10,889 bases of DNA from an uncultured Garciella sp. (lineage in GTDB: Bacteria > Bacillota > Clostridia > Eubacteriales > Garciellaceae). Under the pieces are notes generated by a model that saw only the letters and a list, made by a program, of their open reading frames with translations, searched no databases and was not told where the DNA came from. This document shows, piece after piece, positions 7,559 through 10,889 of the stretch. Numbering within the stretch: position 1 is the first letter of the stretch; the number at the start of each line of letters is the position of its first letter. The DNA is taken from positions 1-10,889 of the forward strand of contig USMD01000068.1 of NCBI GenBank assembly GCA_900555725.1, given 5' to 3'. The translations under genes were made by a program, and so were the position numbers.

Positions 7559-7613
7559 TCTACCTTTTTCGACTACAAATTTTATTCCCTTAGAAAAATG
7601 TTGAAACCTGCTT

Positions 7614-7633
7614 ATTTCCCCGGTAATGGAAAT
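7614..7633. repeat. Short inverted repeat in the glyA leader region
   Basis: ATTTCC and GGAAAT form a perfect 6-bp inverted repeat around an 8-nt spacer (CCGGTAAT). It sits between the terminator of the activase operon and the candidate glyA promoter. There is no T-tract, so it is not a terminator. Function unknown; may be chance. Confidence 0.3.
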
Positions 7634-7644
7634 ATTTCAGAAAC

Positions 7645-7667
7645 AAAAAAAGCAGCAAAGCTGCTTT
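7645..7667 (-). terminator. Rho-independent terminator of the activase operon
   Basis: On the minus strand AAAGCAGC pairs perfectly with GCTGCTTT around a TTT loop and is followed by further T residues (GCTGC then about nine T). The first two bases of the stem belong to the TAA stop codon of the activase gene, so the terminator begins within the stop codon itself. Confidence 0.85.
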
Positions 7668-8655
7668 ATGCCAATAAATCTTCCTTTGTCTCTTTTAAAT
7701 TGCTCCATTTACCGCAACGGTCTCCCCATCTACCTCTTACTTTTCCATTGCTGAAAAATTGTACCACTTCACATTGGTTGGAGCAATCTATACATTCAAA
7801 ACTTTTCACCTGTAGGTTCGCATTGATCACATCAAATCCATAAAAATTGGTCTCATGGGTTTTCTCCCAATTTTCCTTTGCTAAAATTGCTGCTCCATGG
7901 GCTCCCATGACATCAAAATATTTTGGTATGATTACTTCTTGCTGCAAAGCATCTTCAAAAGCTTGTTTTATTCCTACATTTGCTGCCACCCCACCTTGAA
8001 AAAGAATAGGGGGTTTGATTTCCTTTCCCTTTCCTACGTTGCTTAGATAGTTGCGAACCAGCGCTTCGCAAAGACCTTTTATAATATCTTCGCTATTATG
8101 ACCCATTTGCTGTTTATGAATCATATCCGATTCTGCAAAGACAGCACATCGCCCAGCAATTCTTACTGGATTCTTTGATTTCAAAGCCATCTTTCCAAAT
8201 TCTTCAATAGGAATATTTAGCCTAGAGGCTTGGCGATCTAAAAAAGAACCTGTTCCAGCTGCACATACAGTATTCATTGCAAAATCTTGGATGATTCCAT
8301 TTCTTAAGATAATAATCTTGGAATCCTGGCCTCCAATTTCTAAAATAGTAGATATATCCTCCCTTTCTTTTAATCCTGCTACTCCATGGGCAGTAATTTC
8401 ATTTTTTACAATATCTGCTCCTACGATCATATTTGCAAGATTTCGTCCACTACCAGTAGTACCTACTCCCACAACTTTATCCCCGGGTAATAAACGTTTT
8501 TTCATGATTTTTAATCCTTCTTGTAGTACCTTTATGGGTTGTCCTTGGGTCCTGATATATAACTTTTCCACTACTTCTTCATTTTCATCCATAAAAACAA
8601 TATTGGTACTAACAGATCCTACATCTATCCCCATAAATAATTGTCTATGCTTCAT
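7666..8655 (-). CDS. BadF/BadG/BcrA/BcrD-family ATPase (2-hydroxyacyl-CoA dehydratase activator-like)
   Basis: ASKHA-fold ATPase of the HgdC/FldI/BcrA-D family. Such proteins form a dimer with a bridging [4Fe-4S] cluster and use ATP to push one electron to low potential into a partner iron-sulfur protein. With the ATG at 8655 it has 329 residues: GIDVGSVSTN (9-18), GTTGSGR (65-71), EIGGQDSK, the two cluster cysteines Cys131 (VCAAGTGSF) and Cys170 (GRCAVFAESD), and GGVAAN near 221. Classical HgdC-type activators stop at about 260-270 residues; this one adds roughly 65, with a second cysteine set C-X2-C-X3-C-X18-C (288, 291, 295, 314). An in-frame TTG at 8685 is less likely, because GAAGGGG precedes the ATG at good spacing. 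It overlaps the gene before it by 11 nt. Activator role well supported; target inferred to be the two co-encoded partners. Confidence 0.9.
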   Translation of the reverse strand: MKHRQLFMGIDVGSVSTNIVFMDENEEVVEKLYIRTQGQPIKVLQEGLKIMKKRLLPGDKVVGVGTTGSGRNLANMIVGADIVKNEITAHGVAGLKEREDISTILEIGGQDSKIIILRNGIIQDFAMNTVCAAGTGSFLDRQASRLNIPIEEFGKMALKSKNPVRIAGRCAVFAESDMIHKQQMGHNSEDIIKGLCEALVRNYLSNVGKGKEIKPPILFQGGVAANVGIKQAFEDALQQEVIIPKYFDVMGAHGAAILAKENWEKTHETNFYGFDVINANLQVKSFECIDCSNQCEVVQFFSNGKVRGRWGDRCGKWSNLKETKEDLLA

Positions 8656-9742
8656 GCAATCCCCTTCTTTCCTTTTTCCTTTCAATTAAATCTATAAATG
8701 CCTCTAGTCTTGTTTGATAACCAATATCCCCTGATAATTCGTCCAAGACCAATGTCATAATTGGCACGTTGTAATCCCTTTGAATAGTAGGCAATATACT
8801 TTCTGCTACAATCTCTGGCATACATCCAAAAGGAAGTAATTGAATGACTCCATCATATCCATTTTTACAATAATAAGAAGCATATCCTATGGTCTCCCAT
8901 GCATGTCCCCCTACCATATGGTCTAAATAAGGCTCAGCAGCCTTTCTAATATCCTTTTCCTTAGTAAGACCGATGGGCCTACACACTACATGTTCTATAA
9001 TCCATTCACTAATATAAAGAGAACGATCTACCTGTGCCCCTAGATTTGCTAACTTCTCTTCTATATTTTGATTAATATAAGGTTCAATTAATGTATAAAT
9101 ATCTCCTACTAATCCTATCTTTAAAGGTTTTTTCTCAGAATTAATCTTTACATTATCTAGCTTTAATGAAGTTTCTTTTAACAATTCATTGATTGCTCTT
9201 GTCCCTTTGGCATTTATGGATTGAGATTTAAAAACCTTTCTGATTTTCTGAACAGTTCCCTTTTCAGCTTCAATCGCTTCTAAATGTTGCATCTTTCGCT
9301 CTAAGGAGTCTACCTCACATAAAATATGATAAGTCTTTATTAACTCTTTAGCTAACTTTCCAATATTTTTGGTGTGGCTCACCTTTTGAAATCTTCTTAA
9401 AAGCTCTCCTATATCTCCATTAGGTGCTTCTAGAATTACCATATCTACATTGTAGCCCATATCCTTTAATATTTCCTGTTCCATCACTCCATAATATCCA
9501 AAACGGCAGGGACCATTACTCCCAGTAATCAATATGGTGTCAGCTCCCTTTTCAATACTTTGAATATAATTTCCTACATTTAGCTTCAAAGGAGTACACA
9601 TATGCTCGGAGGCATATGCGGCCCCAACTTCCAAGGTATCATCATTCGCAAATGGAGGTAGCACAAAGTTTACTCCTAAGTCCTCTAATAATGCTTTAAC
9701 TCCTATATACAGATTCCCCATATGAGGAAAGGTCAGTACCAT
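8645..9742 (-). CDS. HgdB-like / CoA-activase-associated iron-sulfur protein (component B)
   Basis: A 365-residue protein of the 2-hydroxyglutaryl-CoA dehydratase D-component (HgdB)-like superfamily, of the kind found with large anaerobic activases. It begins with FPHMGNLYIGVKALLEDLG and ends with DELSGDIGYQTRLEAFID, a characteristic family tail. Cysteines in family-like settings are Cys49 (HMCTPLK), Cys79 (GPCRFG) and Cys307 (PFGCMPE), plausible [4Fe-4S] ligands. The middle, about 115-205, is charged and helical and looks like a spacer. No signal peptide or membrane segment, so cytosolic. The start is supported by AAAGGAG 8 nt before ATG. It overlaps component A by 47 nt and the ATPase gene by 11 nt, so the three are co-translated. 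The reaction is unknown; classical dehydratases pair HgdA and HgdB, whereas here both partners are of this related type. Confidence 0.82.
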   Translation of the reverse strand: MVLTFPHMGNLYIGVKALLEDLGVNFVLPPFANDDTLEVGAAYASEHMCTPLKLNVGNYIQSIEKGADTILITGSNGPCRFGYYGVMEQEILKDMGYNVDMVILEAPNGDIGELLRRFQKVSHTKNIGKLAKELIKTYHILCEVDSLERKMQHLEAIEAEKGTVQKIRKVFKSQSINAKGTRAINELLKETSLKLDNVKINSEKKPLKIGLVGDIYTLIEPYINQNIEEKLANLGAQVDRSLYISEWIIEHVVCRPIGLTKEKDIRKAAEPYLDHMVGGHAWETIGYASYYCKNGYDGVIQLLPFGCMPEIVAESILPTIQRDYNVPIMTLVLDELSGDIGYQTRLEAFIDLIERKKERRGLHEA

Positions 9743-10703
9743 TGAATTTTCTCCTTTCTATCATATCAATAAATGCCTCAATCCGCGTATCTATACCTGC
9801 TTGACCCGTCTGCTCGTCTATGGTCAACTGCATATAGGGTAGTATTCCCTCTCTTCTGATATTTCTTTCAATATAATCAGCAATAAAGGAATCTAATCCA
9901 CATGCAAAAGCTGATAGATAAATCATTCCATCAATATCTAACTCCTTTTGAGCATATAATCCGGCCCCTATTATCTTTCTTCCAAAGGTCCAAAACATTT
10001 TTTTTGGAAGTAAATTAGCATAAAAATTGATTTTTTCTTCACTAATAGAATCAATTGTTAAGACCTTAAATCCTCTCTCCTTTACTTTACCTATTAAATC
10101 CATATTTATAAATTTATCATATAGGTTATAAGGCTGGGTTAATATTAATAAGGTTCCTTTGGTATTAAAACCTCTTATAGGCTCTCGAACTGCCCTCCAA
10201 TGAATTGCTTCCTCAGGTAAAAATCCATTATATAAATTTTTCTTATAAATTTCTAATTGATTCATCCCTTTTTCAAAGGCCACCTTTGCCTTACTAAAAT
10301 TTACGTTCAGTGGTTCTATCATTTCTCGAATCATTTTATCAAGATTTACTCTCCTATTACGGAAATTAAAAACAGGTTGAATCATCCTAGGTAAATAATC
10401 TATACTATGTATCACCATTTCTGGTACGCCAATAATTTTAGGACAATTAAATTCCCCATAAGCAATACTTGTAACGCGGGGCATAAATAAAAAATCTACC
10501 TGATCTTTTATACTTTCTACATGGCCATGAAATACCTTAATAGATAAACATGCCTCATCTACGCAAGATTTCACTCCTAAGTTTAAAATTCTCTTATTGG
10601 TTTTAGGGGATACCACTAATTCATATCCCAGCTCTTCATAAAAAGTTTTCCAAAGAGGAATATAATAATAATATAATAGACCTCTCGGTATTCCTATTTT
10701 CAA
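9696..10703 (-). CDS. DUF2229-type acyl-CoA dehydratase activase-related protein (component A)
   Basis: First gene of the operon, 335 residues if translation begins at TTG 10703. It matches the DUF2229 pattern as I know it: IGIPRGLLYYYY at the N-terminus, the VVSP.TNK segment, SCVDEACLSIKVFHGH, and an LTIDEQTGQAGIDTRIEAFID tail. Cys47 and Cys52 (CVDEAC), Cys87 (NCPK) and Cys268 (FACGLDSF) are likely metal or cluster ligands; three of them line up with cysteines of component B, so the two are paralogues. In many anaerobes this domain is part of very large fused activases; here it stands alone. An ATG at 10745 (349 residues) is in frame, but the Shine-Dalgarno AGGAAGTGAT lies downstream of it and four bases before TTG; GTG at 10712 is another option. 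Cytosolic, function unassigned. Confidence 0.82.
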   Translation of the reverse strand: MKIGIPRGLLYYYYIPLWKTFYEELGYELVVSPKTNKRILNLGVKSCVDEACLSIKVFHGHVESIKDQVDFLFMPRVTSIAYGEFNCPKIIGVPEMVIHSIDYLPRMIQPVFNFRNRRVNLDKMIREMIEPLNVNFSKAKVAFEKGMNQLEIYKKNLYNGFLPEEAIHWRAVREPIRGFNTKGTLLILTQPYNLYDKFINMDLIGKVKERGFKVLTIDSISEEKINFYANLLPKKMFWTFGRKIIGAGLYAQKELDIDGMIYLSAFACGLDSFIADYIERNIRREGILPYMQLTIDEQTGQAGIDTRIEAFIDMIERRKFNGTDLSSYGESVYRS

Positions 10704-10707
10704 TTCT

Positions 10708-10717
10708 ATCACTTCCT
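10708..10717 (-). promoter_or_regulatory. Ribosome binding site suggesting a TTG start for component A
   Basis: AGGAAGTGAT differs by one base from the ideal AGGAGGTGAT and ends 4 nt before TTG at 10703. The protein then starts directly at the conserved KIGIPRG. The GTG at 10712 lies inside this site and could only use the AAAGGA further upstream. Confidence 0.6.
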
Positions 10718-10743
10718 TCCTTTCACATTTTTCTAGTATTGCC

Positions 10744-10774
10744 AATTTTTAAAACTTCTATAAGTTTAAAAATT
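10744..10774. repeat. Imperfect inverted repeat over the operon leader
   Basis: AATTTTTAAAACTT and AAGTTTAAAAATT flank the 4-nt spacer CTAT; pairing is complete apart from one bulged base. It covers the -10 region of the candidate promoter, so it could be an operator or a leader hairpin. It lacks G/C pairs and is weak as a terminator. Confidence 0.35.
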
Positions 10775-10784
10775 TTTCATTCAA
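10757..10784 (-). promoter_or_regulatory. Candidate promoter for the three-gene activase operon
   Basis: On the minus strand TTGAAT (10779-10784) and TATAGA (10757-10762) are spaced 16 nt, each 4/6 to the sigma-A consensus. The -35 overlaps the end of the 44-bp palindrome. This is the only reasonable pair between that terminator and the first gene. Confidence 0.3.
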
Positions 10785-10824
10785 AAAAGAGAAATTGGGC
10801 TTAAGCCCAATTTCTCTTTTTTGA
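10781..10824. terminator. 44-bp perfect palindrome, bidirectional terminator
   Basis: The sequence is fully self-complementary over 44 bp: a G/C-containing core GGGCTTAAGCCC flanked by AATTTCTC/GAGAAATT arms and by six A on one side and six T on the other. On either strand it forms a long hairpin ending in TTTTTT, the design of a bidirectional Rho-independent terminator. In minus-strand direction it would end the transcript of a gene beyond the contig end, insulating the activase operon. Confidence 0.85.
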
Positions 10825-10861
10825 TAATTATGATATATTTTATTTAAGGGTATCCTTAAAA

Positions 10862-10889
10862 CTGTCTCTTATACACATCTGACGCTGCC
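10862..10889. other. Nextera/Tn5 transposase adapter (non-genomic)
   Basis: CTGTCTCTTATACACATCT (10862-10880) is the exact 19-bp Tn5 mosaic end as used in Nextera libraries, and the following GACGCTGCC continues into the read-1 adapter arm. All 28 bases match without error. This is read-through adapter incorporated by the assembler, not a mobile element of the organism. Confidence 0.98.

Noticed and set aside
7547..7843. Plus-strand open frame of 98 codons
   Set aside because: It runs antisense across the terminator and the 3' end of the activase gene and has no family resemblance; a shadow frame.
8291..8689. Plus-strand open frame of 132 codons
   Set aside because: Fully antisense to the conserved activase coding sequence; low-complexity composition typical of a shadow.
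10862..10889. Tn5 insertion in the genome
   Set aside because: The mosaic end is followed by synthetic adapter sequence (GACGCTGCC), not by IS50 or transposon sequence, and sits exactly at the contig end.

Overview
The window is an A/T-rich stretch of about 10.9 kb in which every supported gene lies on the minus strand, so the biological reading order runs from high to low coordinates. Low G+C content, strong AGGAGG-type ribosome binding sites, U-tract terminators and oxygen-sensitive 2-hydroxyacyl-CoA dehydratase-type components point to a strictly anaerobic Clostridia-like member of the Bacillota. The genus cannot be fixed from the sequence. Both ends carry sequencing-library adapter: positions 1-10 match the inner end of the Tn5 mosaic end, and 10862-10889 match the Nextera read-1 adapter. 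The window is therefore a whole contig with untrimmed adapter, and real genome runs from about 11 to 10861.

In transcription order the layout is as follows. (1) 10824-7645: a 44-bp perfect palindrome (terminator-like), then a tightly overlapping three-gene operon of two HgdB-like/DUF2229-type iron-sulfur proteins and a BadF/HgdC-type ATPase activator, closed by a strong terminator. (2) 7558-6172: glyA (serine hydroxymethyltransferase) with its own candidate promoter and terminator. (3) 6160-4051: a solitary N6-adenine DNA methyltransferase of the Eco57I/TaqI-like class that resembles the Clostridioides difficile sporulation methyltransferase CamA and has no restriction partner nearby. (4) 4014-1481: a short unassigned reading frame, possibly a gene remnant, then ltaE (threonine aldolase) and rarA (AAA+ replication-recombination ATPase), closed by a hairpin. 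(5) 1447-85: arcA (arginine deiminase), apparently monocistronic, with a terminator.

Metabolically, glyA and ltaE both feed the glycine/serine/threonine/one-carbon pool with PLP chemistry, and arcA opens arginine fermentation. The operon at the high-coordinate end looks like a split form of the very large activase/DUF2229 proteins of anaerobes. It has an ATP-driven electron-injecting activator and two homologous cysteine-bearing partners, but no CoA-transferase or substrate-specific dehydratase beside it, so its substrate is unknown. The two most noteworthy items are this operon and the CamA-like orphan methyltransferase set between two housekeeping PLP-enzyme genes.
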